Shown one piece after another: positions 24,987 through 33,174 of a DNA stretch of 64,000 nucleotides. A program made the position numbers and the translations under genes. The stretch covers positions 124,001 to 188,000 of the forward strand of contig NZ_JBFAMC010000004.1 of the NCBI RefSeq assembly GCF_040656415.1, in the 5' to 3' direction. The stretch comes from Rhodococcus_F sp040656415. GTDB taxonomy: Bacteria; Actinomycetota; Actinomycetes; Mycobacteriales; Mycobacteriaceae. Below the pieces are notes generated by a model. It was not told where the DNA came from, did no database searches, and saw only the letters and a list, made by a program, of their open reading frames with translations. How positions within the stretch are numbered: the first letter of the stretch is position 1; the number at the start of each line of letters is the position of its first letter.

Positions 24987-25739
24987 ATGGGCAGGCCCGA
25001 GGTATCTCTAGAGAACTTCGGTGAGGTGTACGAGTTCTACCGCGACCATCAGCAGAATCGTTTGCTGGCCAAGTTGGCTTACGCGTCGTTGTACGTGATA
25101 TATCGGCCACGGATCCGGTACGCGGAGGGGGCCAAGGCGCACTTGGAGGCTCTGCTGAAGTCAGGCGCTGTCCTTATCGTCGCCGCAAATCACGTGACAC
25201 ACAGTGATCAGTACACGCTTGCCGCCACAGCCTGGAATTCACCACTGCGCCGGGTGATCGGACGCACCCGGGTACTCGCCAAGGACGACCTGTTCGTCGA
25301 TCCCGGCCTGCGCAAGAAGCTCGACATGATGGGCAGCATCCCGGTGTTCCGCAGCAAGAATCATGGCCTCCGGGCAGTCGCTGCCGCAGGCAAACTCATG
25401 ATGGACATTTCCGCCGAACGGTTGAGGCGCGGTGACAGCCTGGCCATCTTTCCCGAGGGAACCTGCAACGAGGAGGATCCGACCCAGCTGCAGTTGATCA
25501 ACAGCGGCATCGGTCATATCGCGAAGCGTGCAGTCGACCGTGGAGTTTCACCGGTGCTTCTGTCTGTCGGAATCAGCTACGGCCCCGACGCCCAAGGCCC
25601 CGACACCGAGAACGTGAAGTCGGCGAGTGTGTATATCGGCCAGCCATTTCCCGACCTGCCCTCCAGACCGATGGACATCGCGCGCGTCGTGCAGAAGGAT
25701 CTTCAAAGCGCTGTCGACGGAGCGGTTGCCGCGTACTGA
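24987..25739 (+). CDS. 1-acyl-sn-glycerol-3-phosphate acyltransferase-like protein (PlsC)
   Basis: 250 aa. The canonical HX4D motif is NHVTHSD near residue 70, and the substrate motif FPEGTCNEEDP follows; VFRSKNHGLRAV lies between them. This is the classical PlsC spacing, unlike the acyltransferase at 981-2000. The predicted reaction is acyl transfer to lysophosphatidic acid or a related acceptor at the cytoplasmic membrane. The frame is open from 24675 but ATG 24987 begins just before the conserved domain. A short inverted repeat AGGTT-GGT-AACCT lies at 24942-24954, upstream of the gene. Confidence 0.82.
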   Translation: MGRPEVSLENFGEVYEFYRDHQQNRLLAKLAYASLYVIYRPRIRYAEGAKAHLEALLKSGAVLIVAANHVTHSDQYTLAATAWNSPLRRVIGRTRVLAKDDLFVDPGLRKKLDMMGSIPVFRSKNHGLRAVAAAGKLMMDISAERLRRGDSLAIFPEGTCNEEDPTQLQLINSGIGHIAKRAVDRGVSPVLLSVGISYGPDAQGPDTENVKSASVYIGQPFPDLPSRPMDIARVVQKDLQSAVDGAVAAY

Positions 25740-25785
25740 TCGATCCGGTTCTCCTCCGGCCCGGCCGGTGTGCCAGCATGCACGT

Positions 25786-26166
25786 ATGACCTTCTTGGTG
25801 CGCCTTGTCATCAATGCATTTGCGATCTGGCTTGCGGCGGAATTGGTAGTCGGAATAGGCATTTCCAGTTCCGGTAGTGGGACTGGTGGGGACATCATGG
25901 TCCTGCTCGGAATCGCACTCGTGTTCACGGTCGTGAACATCTTCGTCAGGCCGCTGGTCAAGCTGTTGTCGTTGCCACTGCTGATCCTGACCCTCGGGCT
26001 GTTCACGCTGGTGATCAATGCGCTGATGTTGATGCTCACCGCTTGGCTGAGTTCGCTGACCGCCTATGGATTGACCGTCGACGGCTTCTGGACCGCCCTT
26101 TGGGGAAGTCTGATCATCTCGATCGTCAACTTTGTGCTCGGCGTTGTCGTGCCGGATCGCAAATGA
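25786..26166 (+). CDS. Phage holin 4_2 / DUF360-type membrane protein
   Basis: 126 aa, nearly all hydrophobic, with four predicted transmembrane helices. IVNIFVRPLVKLLSLPLLILTLGLF-like sequence (VVNIFVRPLVKLLSLP) is the hallmark of the family named after a phage holin, but chromosomal members are common and are not phage genes. The last helix ends IISIVNFVLGVVVPDRK. There is no lysin nearby, and a housekeeping membrane role is more likely. It converges with menA, five bases apart, with no terminator hairpin visible. Confidence 0.8.
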   Translation: MTFLVRLVINAFAIWLAAELVVGIGISSSGSGTGGDIMVLLGIALVFTVVNIFVRPLVKLLSLPLLILTLGLFTLVINALMLMLTAWLSSLTAYGLTVDGFWTALWGSLIISIVNFVLGVVVPDRK

Positions 26167-26171
26167 TCCTG

Positions 26172-27041
26172 TCAGGCGACCGACAGCGCTACCGCGGTCG
26201 CTGCACCCCAGATGAGCATCGCCAGTCCTGAATCCCTAAGTGCCGGAATCAGTGCGAGGCCATGTTCGCCGGAGCGAACCGGGGCGTTGGCTCGCGCTGC
26301 GAGAGGAAGAGCGAGTAGTCCGATCAACGCCCACGGCGTGCGCGGGACGAGCGCGAGGGTGGCGACGAACGGGACCGTCAGCGCGGCGAGATGAAGTATT
26401 CGCGTACGAGAGTCGCCCAGTCGGACGGCGAGTGTGTGCTTACCCGACTCCGTGTCGCTGGGAATGTCTCGCAGATTGTTGGCGACCAGAACTGCGCTGG
26501 AAAACGACCCGATCCCGATTGCAGCGACGAGGCCGGCCCAGTCCACCGTCTCGGCCTGCACGTACTGGGTACCAAGCACGGCGACGAGGCCGAAGAACAC
26601 GAAAACGGCGACTTCACCGAAGCCACTGTATCCGTAGGGTTTGGGTCCGCCCGTGTAGAACCATGCGCCCGCGATGCACAGCGCTCCGATGAGAACGAGC
26701 CACCAGGCGGTGGTGACTGCGAGTACGAGACCTGCCACCGCGGCGATCGAGAAGCAGGCACCGGCCGCGAACTTCACGGCAGAAGGCTCGGCCAGCTTCG
26801 ACCCGACGAGTCGTAACGGTCCCACCCGGTCGTCGTCGGTGCCGCGGATTCCGTCCGAGTAGTCATTGGCGAAATTGACGCCAACGATCAACGCGAGGGA
26901 GACCACCAGTGCCAGTACTGCCTTCCACCACACCGCGCCGCCGAGCGCCGCCGCGGCGCCGGTACCGACGAGCACAGGGGCGATCGCGTTCGGGAGGGTG
27001 CGCGGACGAGCGCCTTCGATCCATTGAGCAACTGTGGCCAT
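26172..27041 (-). CDS. menA: 1,4-Dihydroxy-2-naphthoate polyprenyltransferase
   Basis: Attaches the polyprenyl chain to dihydroxynaphthoate, giving demethylmenaquinone. It is 289 aa from ATG 27041 (MATVAQWIEGARPRTLPNAIAP), with an upstream extension possible. The UbiA-family Asp-rich motif NFANDYSDGIRGTDDD binds the diphosphate through Mg2+; a second Asp-rich stretch, NNLRDIPSDTESGK, follows. About eight transmembrane helices are visible. Adjacent menE on the same strand and the polyprenyl synthase at 55620 provide its pathway partners. Confidence 0.94.
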   Translation of the reverse strand: MATVAQWIEGARPRTLPNAIAPVLVGTGAAAALGGAVWWKAVLALVVSLALIVGVNFANDYSDGIRGTDDDRVGPLRLVGSKLAEPSAVKFAAGACFSIAAVAGLVLAVTTAWWLVLIGALCIAGAWFYTGGPKPYGYSGFGEVAVFVFFGLVAVLGTQYVQAETVDWAGLVAAIGIGSFSSAVLVANNLRDIPSDTESGKHTLAVRLGDSRTRILHLAALTVPFVATLALVPRTPWALIGLLALPLAARANAPVRSGEHGLALIPALRDSGLAMLIWGAATAVALSVA

Positions 27042-27122
27042 GCACCGATCTTTGCATTGCGCGGAAACCAGCACCCATCCACACCGGACTCGTCGGCGTT
27101 CAAATGGTCGGCCTTGGATCGG

Positions 27123-28271
27123 TCAGCCGAATCTGGCCTCCAGAGCGCGCCGGTTCACCTTGCCCGGGCCGCGGAGAGGAAAGGAATCGACAAGGTGTAG
27201 CTCGCGTGGTGCGGCGGTGGGGTCGAGGGTGCGTTCGACGAACGAGCGGAGATCGTTGAGGGTCGGCTCGGTGCCAGGCTCGGCAACGACGATCGCGGTG
27301 ACGCGTCGGCCCAATCGATCGTCGGGCAGCCCGATCACTGCGCACTCGCGCACAGCGGGGTGCGCGACCAGAGCAGCTTCGACCACCTGCGGGACGACAG
27401 TGAGACCACCGGTGGAGATGGCCTCGTCCAGTCTGCCGCAGATGGTGAGCACACCGTCTGTGACGACTCCGGCGTCGTCGGTGCGGAACCATCCTGGTTC
27501 GGCGAATGCCGGGTGGTCGGGGAGGCCGCGGTAGCCGGACGCGAGCATGGGTCCGCCCAGAAGCACGCGGCTGTCCAGGTCGATTCGTACCCGGATGCCC
27601 TCGAGTGGTACGCCGTCGTACACGCACCCGCCGCACGTCTCACTCATCCCGTAGGTGCGGACGATGCGGATGCCTGCGTCGACGGCCCGTTGCAGTACCA
27701 GGGCCGGGGTGGCCGCCCCACCGAGGAGTACGGCATCGAGGGAAGCCAGCGCCGTCACCGCGTCGGGGTGGTCGAGTGCTTTGATCAGCTGTGTGGGGAC
27801 CAGCGAGGTATATCGCCGTCGGCCGCTCATCGAGTCGACGGCCTCCGGAACTTCACAGGGATCGAAGCCCCCGGCTACGTCGATCACCACCGGTTCGGAT
27901 CCCGCGAGGACGCTGCGCATCAGCACCTGCATCCCGGCGATGTGGTGGGCCGGGAGGGTCAGCAGCCAGGATCCGGGTCCACCCAGCCTCGTGTGGGTGG
28001 CCTCACCGCTGGCGCGGAGCGCGGCCGCGGTGAGCATGGCCCCCTTCGGCACGCCGGTCGTGCCGGATGTCGAGACCACGAGAGCGACGTCGTCGTCGAT
28101 CGGGTCACCTGGGCGCAATGCGCTCGTGAGGCGTAGGGTCTCGCGCTTGTCTGCAGCGGGCACCGGGAGTACAGCCGGTTCGGCCCCCTCGAGGATCGAA
28201 GCCAGCTGCGGCAAGAGACCGACGACCTCGGGCCCGGACGGTACCGGGAGGGTGGTGAGTTGATTCGTCAT
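27123..28271 (-). CDS. menE: o-Succinylbenzoate-CoA ligase
   Basis: Activates o-succinylbenzoate with ATP and CoA. It is 382 aa, short for the ANL superfamily, as in other actinobacterial MenE, because much of the N-terminal subdomain is reduced. The adenylate-forming signature is STSGTTGVPKGAML near residue 67. YGMSETCGGCVYDG is the A5-like motif, RTDDAGVV the A7-type Asp and GRLDEAI the hinge; the catalytic Lys is in RGPGKVNRRAL near the end. Upstream in the same direction lie a VOC gene and a hypothetical gene. Confidence 0.92.
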   Translation of the reverse strand: MTNQLTTLPVPSGPEVVGLLPQLASILEGAEPAVLPVPAADKRETLRLTSALRPGDPIDDDVALVVSTSGTTGVPKGAMLTAAALRASGEATHTRLGGPGSWLLTLPAHHIAGMQVLMRSVLAGSEPVVIDVAGGFDPCEVPEAVDSMSGRRRYTSLVPTQLIKALDHPDAVTALASLDAVLLGGAATPALVLQRAVDAGIRIVRTYGMSETCGGCVYDGVPLEGIRVRIDLDSRVLLGGPMLASGYRGLPDHPAFAEPGWFRTDDAGVVTDGVLTICGRLDEAISTGGLTVVPQVVEAALVAHPAVRECAVIGLPDDRLGRRVTAIVVAEPGTEPTLNDLRSFVERTLDPTAAPRELHLVDSFPLRGPGKVNRRALEARFG

Positions 28272-28307
28272 CAGCAGAAGTATCCCAATGATCCCAACTG
28301 CTTCGGG

Positions 28308-28703
28308 TCAGCCTTCACTCGTCGGCCGCAAGTCGCGGCGAAGGGGGTGATCTTCGGGAATCTGCACCAGTACGATCGGGATTCCGTCCGGGTCCCTGAT
28401 CCACATCTCGTGCAGCCCCCACGGTTCCTGGCGGGCTTCGCGGTCGATCTTGACACCGGCCAGAACCAGTTCGGTCTGCGCGGCTGTGAGATCGCGAACC
28501 TGTAGCCACAGAGCCCCGTCGAATGACGACGACGCACCGGTACCTCCGTGCGCTGTGATTTCGATGAGGCCCTGACCCGCGAAAAACACTGTTCCCCCGG
28601 GGTATTCACGGGCGGTGGCGAGGCCGAGGACGTCACGATAGAAGCCCAGCGTCGTCGCGTAGTCCCGGGGTCGAAGAAGCGTCCTGCTGCTGAGGATCTC
28701 CAC
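28308..28703 (-). CDS. VOC family protein (glyoxalase-like)
   Basis: A 131-aa protein with a single VOC unit pair. LLRPRDYATTLGFYRDVLGLATARE is the first half (in two pieces), with GTVFFAGQGLIEI, and the second half ends MWIRDPDGIPIVLVQIPEDHP, the usual C-terminal glyoxalase block. The substrate is unknown. It starts at GTG 28703, three bases from the upstream gene's stop codon, and a similar gene (Rv0546c) sits near menE and menB in M. tuberculosis, from memory. Confidence 0.82.
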   Translation of the reverse strand: MEILSSRTLLRPRDYATTLGFYRDVLGLATAREYPGGTVFFAGQGLIEITAHGGTGASSSFDGALWLQVRDLTAAQTELVLAGVKIDREARQEPWGLHEMWIRDPDGIPIVLVQIPEDHPLRRDLRPTSEG

Positions 28704-28706
28704 CCG

Positions 28707-29156
28707 TCACTCTCCCTCACTCGGGCGAGCCTCGTGTCCCGCCCGGCCGTGTGTGCGTCGCTCTTCTTTCATCTGCGCCTCGAATAGGTGTCGCCGCCCT
28801 TCTGCCAGTTCGCCGCGGATCGTTTGCTCGTGTTCCCGCAGCGGCGACCAGTAGTTGTCGTCGAATTCCTCCACGATCTGGAAGGTCCACCGGCCGCTCA
28901 GGACGTTGCGACCCACCATTTCTGTGCGCAGTCGGTAGGCAAGGTGCGCGTGACCCGCCTCGTGCAAGGCGTCGGCGGCTTCACCGAGTTGTCGATCGGC
29001 GTGGCCGATCAATTGGTGGAAGGAGTAGAGGTGCCCGCGGGCACGTTCGACGGTTTCGAGGGCTTCGGAAACCTTGCCGAGCGCGGCGACGGTGTCATCG
29101 CTCACTCCTCGAGGGCGACGATGCTGTGGGGCGGGGACCTCGCGGTCGGTACTCAT
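28707..29156 (-). CDS. Hypothetical helical protein
   Basis: 149 aa from ATG 29156; the frame is open to 29294 but that extension is unlikely. The middle (residues about 20-120) is rich in charged helix-forming residues (EALETVERARGHLYSFHQLIGHADRQ, in pieces; GEAADALHEAGHAHLAYRLR). The region FQIVEEFDDNYWSPLREHE is probably conserved in relatives. There is no signal peptide or membrane segment, so it is probably cytoplasmic. I do not recognise the family. It is three bases from the VOC gene and likely cotranscribed with it. Confidence 0.65.
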   Translation of the reverse strand: MSTDREVPAPQHRRPRGVSDDTVAALGKVSEALETVERARGHLYSFHQLIGHADRQLGEAADALHEAGHAHLAYRLRTEMVGRNVLSGRWTFQIVEEFDDNYWSPLREHEQTIRGELAEGRRHLFEAQMKEERRTHGRAGHEARPSEGE

Positions 29157-29329
29157 GTGGGTCAGTCTGCCCGAATCGGGGACCCCGTGCCGATCACTTG
29201 CCGAGATGACGAACTCGTCTGGACAGGGGGACGTGTCCGTGGGTGTGCAGCTCGTGTGCAGCAAAACCATCGACCGAACGCTGGTTCGGTGCACGCCCGA
29301 AAAGTGGCTCCCAAGGGCATTGGGCGCAT

Positions 29330-29363
29330 GTACTACCGTATCAAGTATCTGACACAGTAGTAC
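29330..29363. promoter_or_regulatory. Inverted repeat upstream of membrane protein/GntR pair
   Basis: GTACTAC at 29330-29336 and GTAGTAC at 29357-29363 form a perfect 7-base inverted repeat with a 20-base spacer, ending just before the GGAGG ribosome binding site at 29366. The position fits an operator for the YtrA-type GntR protein encoded second in this two-gene operon. Confidence 0.5.
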
Positions 29364-29375
29364 TTGGAGGAATGC

Positions 29376-30248
29376 ATGGCGGTGTCTCCGCTGTTCGTCT
29401 TGTTCTCGGTTGTTGCGGCACTTGTGCTGATTCAGGCGGGGTTCAGTGACGTAGTGGCCGCGCGGCGCTCACACATGCCGGCCTCCGCGAGGAACGCGCG
29501 TCGCCGCAGTGTGCTGTTGCTTCTGGCGGGTGTCATCCTTGCGTTCCCCGTCGGATTTGCTCTGCTGCGATGGAGCGACTTTGGGCGTGGGCTCGTGACG
29601 CTGGTGCCCGGTGTGATCACATGTCTGGCGATCGGGCTGGCTCTAGGCGCCATGAGTATTGATCGAGTCAACCGCGATTCGTCCGTTCGCGAGGCAAGTC
29701 TTGTATCTCGATCGCTGAGGACTGTGGTGCCACCGCGCTTCGCCGTTGCCGTCATGGCTGGGTTGCTACTTGCCGTCGGCGGGCTGATCATGACGACGCT
29801 CACGGCGTCGGTGGACCCCTCCAGCGACCAGATGCGCGCGTTCTCGATCTCACATGGAGACACTGGCCGCACGTTCTCGCCCTATCCCGGATCCTTCTAC
29901 TCCGTCCCTTTGATGTTTGCGATCGCTTTGGTTCTGATCCTCGCTCTGGCATGTGTAAAAGGAGCCCAGCGATGGGGTGCAGTCGATACCGGGGTCTACG
30001 ACATGGCGCTTCGGCGCCGAATCGCGACTCGCGGAGTAGCATGTGCTGCAGCGATTTCGGCATTTGGGGCCTTCGTTGCAGGGATGTCTCTACACAAAGC
30101 AGCAAATGCGGTTTCGAGTGTTGGTGACTCGAACTGGGGCTGGAAGATGGCCGGGATCCTGGCGATGGGAATGGCTATCTACGGCGGTGTTCTCGGCCTG
30201 TGGGCCATCGTCCGTTTTGTTGTGCCACAGCCAATTGTGTCGCGATGA
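29376..30248 (+). CDS. Six-helix membrane protein cotranscribed with a GntR regulator
   Basis: 290 aa from ATG 29376, five bases after GGAGG. About six hydrophobic segments are visible: LFVLFSVVAALVLIQAG, SVLLLLAGVILAFPVGFALL, LVTLVPGVITCLAIGLALG, FAVAVMAGLLLAVGGLIM, VPLMFAIALVLILALAC and AGILAMGMAIYGGVLGLWAI. A soluble loop with SSDQMRAFSISHGDTGRT lies on one side. I recognise no family. The 4-base overlap with the GntR gene is typical of YtrA-type operons, where the regulator is paired with a transport or envelope stress protein. Confidence 0.7.
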   Translation: MAVSPLFVLFSVVAALVLIQAGFSDVVAARRSHMPASARNARRRSVLLLLAGVILAFPVGFALLRWSDFGRGLVTLVPGVITCLAIGLALGAMSIDRVNRDSSVREASLVSRSLRTVVPPRFAVAVMAGLLLAVGGLIMTTLTASVDPSSDQMRAFSISHGDTGRTFSPYPGSFYSVPLMFAIALVLILALACVKGAQRWGAVDTGVYDMALRRRIATRGVACAAAISAFGAFVAGMSLHKAANAVSSVGDSNWGWKMAGILAMGMAIYGGVLGLWAIVRFVVPQPIVSR

Positions 30249-30637
30249 ATAGTCCACGAGTCGTCGTACGTTCCGACGATCTGCTGCCCCCGTACGAGCA
30301 GATACGTCGGCAGATTGCCGCGCTCATCACGTCCGGCAAGGTCTCGCCGGGGGACAAACTTCCTTCGTTGAGGCAACTTGCGAAAGACCTCGACGTTGCG
30401 ATTGGCACTGTCGCACGCGCGTATCGTGACCTGGAGCAAGAAGGGTGGGTGGAGTCGCGACGCGGCAAAGGGACTCGGGTCGCCAGAACGCGACCAAAGG
30501 CTGCCTCACCACCATCACCCGATTTGCTGGAGCGGCTAGCCAGGGACTACCTCACCGCCGTCGTGGCCGCGGGATTCGACGCCGAGGAGGCATTGTCGGC
30601 GCTGTCGGCCATTCAAGCCGAGAATGGCCGTGGGTGA
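30245..30637 (+). CDS. GntR family transcriptional regulator, YtrA subfamily
   Basis: 130 aa. The winged helix-turn-helix (about residues 12-78) contains LPPYEQIRRQIAALITSGKVSPGDKLPS (in pieces), LRQLAKDLDVAIGTVARAYRDLEQEG and ESRRGKGTRVA, the GntR signature. The effector region after it is only about 45 residues of helix, which is the YtrA hallmark. Such regulators usually repress their own operon. The candidate operator is the GTACTAC/GTAGTAC repeat upstream of the membrane gene. Ligand unknown. It converges with the GH3 gene 21 bases away. Confidence 0.88.
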   Translation: MNSPRVVVRSDDLLPPYEQIRRQIAALITSGKVSPGDKLPSLRQLAKDLDVAIGTVARAYRDLEQEGWVESRRGKGTRVARTRPKAASPPSPDLLERLARDYLTAVVAAGFDAEEALSALSAIQAENGRG

Positions 30638-30658
30638 GGCGCTCGACCGCGAAAGGAC

Positions 30659-33136
30659 TCAGGCGTGTGCCGGCACGGCGTCGAGCGTGGCACGGACATC
30701 TCCGAGACCGCGGGCGAGGATGAACTGGCCGCGACCTGACAGGGACGCCCAACATGACGAGGACGTATCCCACCGCCGAAGCATCCGCGGATCGGCTGAC
30801 ACCTCCACATCCGCGGTGGATCCGGGCTGAACTGTCACGCCGTGCCAGCCGACGAGTCGCACCGGTTGATCCGTTTCGACGGGGTCGAAGTACAACTGGA
30901 CAACCTCTCGGCTTTCCCGTTCTCCGACGTTGGCAATGTTCACGTGCACACTCGATTCCCCGGTCAAGCGAGCATCCCGGTATTCCCAGGAGGAGTAGCC
31001 CAGGCCGTGGCCGAACCAGAAACTCGGCTCCGGGGCACGACCGGCATGATGCCCGCGATACCCGATGAAGACCCCTTCGGTGTACTGCAGGTCGCCGTTG
31101 GTCGGCGTCACCGACCAGGCTGGACACTGCCCGTCTTCGGCAGGAAACGTGGTGACCAGTCGACCGGTCGGCTCGATGGTGCCGTACAGGGCCGCCGCGA
31201 CCGCGTGGCCGGCTTCCTGACCTGGCAACCCGACCCACAGGATGGCGTCCACCTCGTCACGCCAGGGCATGATTACCGGCGTCGCCCCATTGACCACCAC
31301 AACCGTCCTCCGGGCGGCGGAGGCAACCGCTCGGACCATCGCGTCCTGATCACCCGATAGGTGCAGCGTCGACTTGTCGAAAGCCTCGGTCTCCACTTCA
31401 TCCGTGGTGCCGACCACGACCACTGCGGTGTCGGCTTCGGTCGCCGCCGACACCGCCTCGGCGATGGCTTCATCGCTGTTGCGTTGTGCGGGAGCCATTG
31501 TCACGGCGAACCTGCCCGGGCTCATGGGCCTTCGGACGACACCGTTGATCTCGGTACCCGGGGTGACCACCTTGGTGTCGCGCCAGAACAGTGGTTGCTG
31601 CAAGGCTCCACCGAGAATCTCGTCCATCGACGGACCCGGCCTGTTGGTCTCGGCGCCGGACGATGGCTGGCCCACAGTGTATTCGAATGTGTCGTCACCA
31701 ACGTTGACCGTCCAGTCACCGACACCGACTCCGCCTACATCGACTGGCCCATCCAGGGTAGTCACACCCCGGAACTCGATCGCGGCAACTTCAGCATCGA
31801 GGTCGTCGTCCCAGCCGACGGTGGTGACCGCGGAGGCGGAGCGACGTTCCTCGATCACCGCACCATCTGCGGACCGCAATACGAAATGAACCCCTGGTTC
31901 ACGGGTATCCGGGTCGAGCAGAACACCCCGCCGCAGCGGGGCAGGACGGGTGCGCACTGCGACGCCGTCGACGACGGTGACTGAGGCGCCGGGCAATGCA
32001 GCCATTCCCTCGGCGATACTGACTTGGTGAGGCGGGTTGACCTCCGAGGAACCGCCCCCCATACATATTGTGTCGACGGCGTGCCTGCCGATCAGCGCAA
32101 CGGACTGAGTTTGTTGCAGCGGAAGGATGCGGTCGCGATTGCTCAGGACAGTCATGCCTGCGGTGGCGAGTCGAATCATTTGCTCCTTGCGCACGAGTGA
32201 CGTCGGTGTCGGCAGATCTGTGGGGTACTGTCGCTGCTCGCCGAGCGCACCGACACGTTCGGCCAGCACCAAGAGGCGATTGATGTGATCGTCGATCACC
32301 GACGTCGGAACCTCTCCCGCCTCCACAGCGGCGACCAGAGCTTCTCCCCAAGGGCCGTCGGGGCCGGGCATGACCAGATCCAGACCCCCGTTTGCGGCGG
32401 GCGCGGCCGTCTTGGTGGCAAACCAATCGGACATGATCAGGCCGTTGAAATTCCATTCATCCTTGACGATTTCGATGTTGACGTGCACTTGTTCGGTGGC
32501 GGCAACGCCGTTGACGTTGTTGTAGGCAGCCATGATCGACCAGGGACCGGCTTCTGCGACCGCGATCTCGAATGGGGTCAGGTACAACTCGCGGAGCGTG
32601 GCCTCGTCGACGACGCTGTTCATGGAATAGCGTTCGGTCTCGGACTCGTTGGCTATCAGGTGCTTGAGGCATGCGCCGACACCGGAGTCCTGCATTCCAC
32701 GGACGTAGGCTGTCGCGAGATTGCCAGTTAGCAGTGGATCTTCCGAAAACGCCTCGAAGAGGCGGCCCCCCAGGGGGGAGCGGTGGAGGTTGATCGTCGG
32801 CCCTAGCACCACGTGAATCCGTTGGGCGAGCGCCTCTTCGGCGAGAAGCCGACCGGTGTCGTACAACACTTCGGTGTCCCAGCTCGAGGCCAGTACCGTT
32901 GCGTTCGGAAGGAGCGTCACCTGACGTACCCCGCTGGAGTCGAGCCCTCGAACACCCGTCGGGCCGTCGGACAGGCGAAGCTCGCCGAGTCCGATCGAGT
33001 CCTCTGCGGCGGCGGTGAATGTCGTTGCACCGGTGAGTAGCCGGACTTTCGACCGAAGATCGAGGGACGCGATCATCTTTGCGTGCCGAGATATTTCCGA
33101 GTCGGTGACCCTCGGGTGGGAACTGGGACTGTTCAC
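30659..33136 (-). CDS. Glycoside hydrolase family 3 beta-glucosidase
   Basis: 825 aa from GTG 33136 with AAGGAG seven bases before it. The GH3 N-terminal barrel shows LRLSDGPTGVRG, KHLIANESETER (the conserved Lys-His) and IMSDWFAT, whose Asp at about residue 237 is the nucleophile. The second domain begins ILPLQQTQSVALIG, a PA14-like insertion spans roughly residues 410-530, and a fibronectin-III-like C-terminal domain ends with the GYSSWEYRDARL and VVQLYFDP blocks. There is no signal peptide, so it cleaves imported glycosides in the cytoplasm. It lies 38 bases after an MFS gene on the same strand and is probably cotranscribed with it. Confidence 0.93.
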   Translation of the reverse strand: MNSPSSHPRVTDSEISRHAKMIASLDLRSKVRLLTGATTFTAAAEDSIGLGELRLSDGPTGVRGLDSSGVRQVTLLPNATVLASSWDTEVLYDTGRLLAEEALAQRIHVVLGPTINLHRSPLGGRLFEAFSEDPLLTGNLATAYVRGMQDSGVGACLKHLIANESETERYSMNSVVDEATLRELYLTPFEIAVAEAGPWSIMAAYNNVNGVAATEQVHVNIEIVKDEWNFNGLIMSDWFATKTAAPAANGGLDLVMPGPDGPWGEALVAAVEAGEVPTSVIDDHINRLLVLAERVGALGEQRQYPTDLPTPTSLVRKEQMIRLATAGMTVLSNRDRILPLQQTQSVALIGRHAVDTICMGGGSSEVNPPHQVSIAEGMAALPGASVTVVDGVAVRTRPAPLRRGVLLDPDTREPGVHFVLRSADGAVIEERRSASAVTTVGWDDDLDAEVAAIEFRGVTTLDGPVDVGGVGVGDWTVNVGDDTFEYTVGQPSSGAETNRPGPSMDEILGGALQQPLFWRDTKVVTPGTEINGVVRRPMSPGRFAVTMAPAQRNSDEAIAEAVSAATEADTAVVVVGTTDEVETEAFDKSTLHLSGDQDAMVRAVASAARRTVVVVNGATPVIMPWRDEVDAILWVGLPGQEAGHAVAAALYGTIEPTGRLVTTFPAEDGQCPAWSVTPTNGDLQYTEGVFIGYRGHHAGRAPEPSFWFGHGLGYSSWEYRDARLTGESSVHVNIANVGERESREVVQLYFDPVETDQPVRLVGWHGVTVQPGSTADVEVSADPRMLRRWDTSSSCWASLSGRGQFILARGLGDVRATLDAVPAHA

Positions 33137-33174
33137 GGTTTTCTCCTTCGTCGCCCCGATGATTCGGAGGTTGT

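Noticed and set aside
25786..26166. Prophage remnant suggested by the holin-like name
   Set aside because: No endolysin, integrase or structural genes are nearby; this family is common in bacterial chromosomes.
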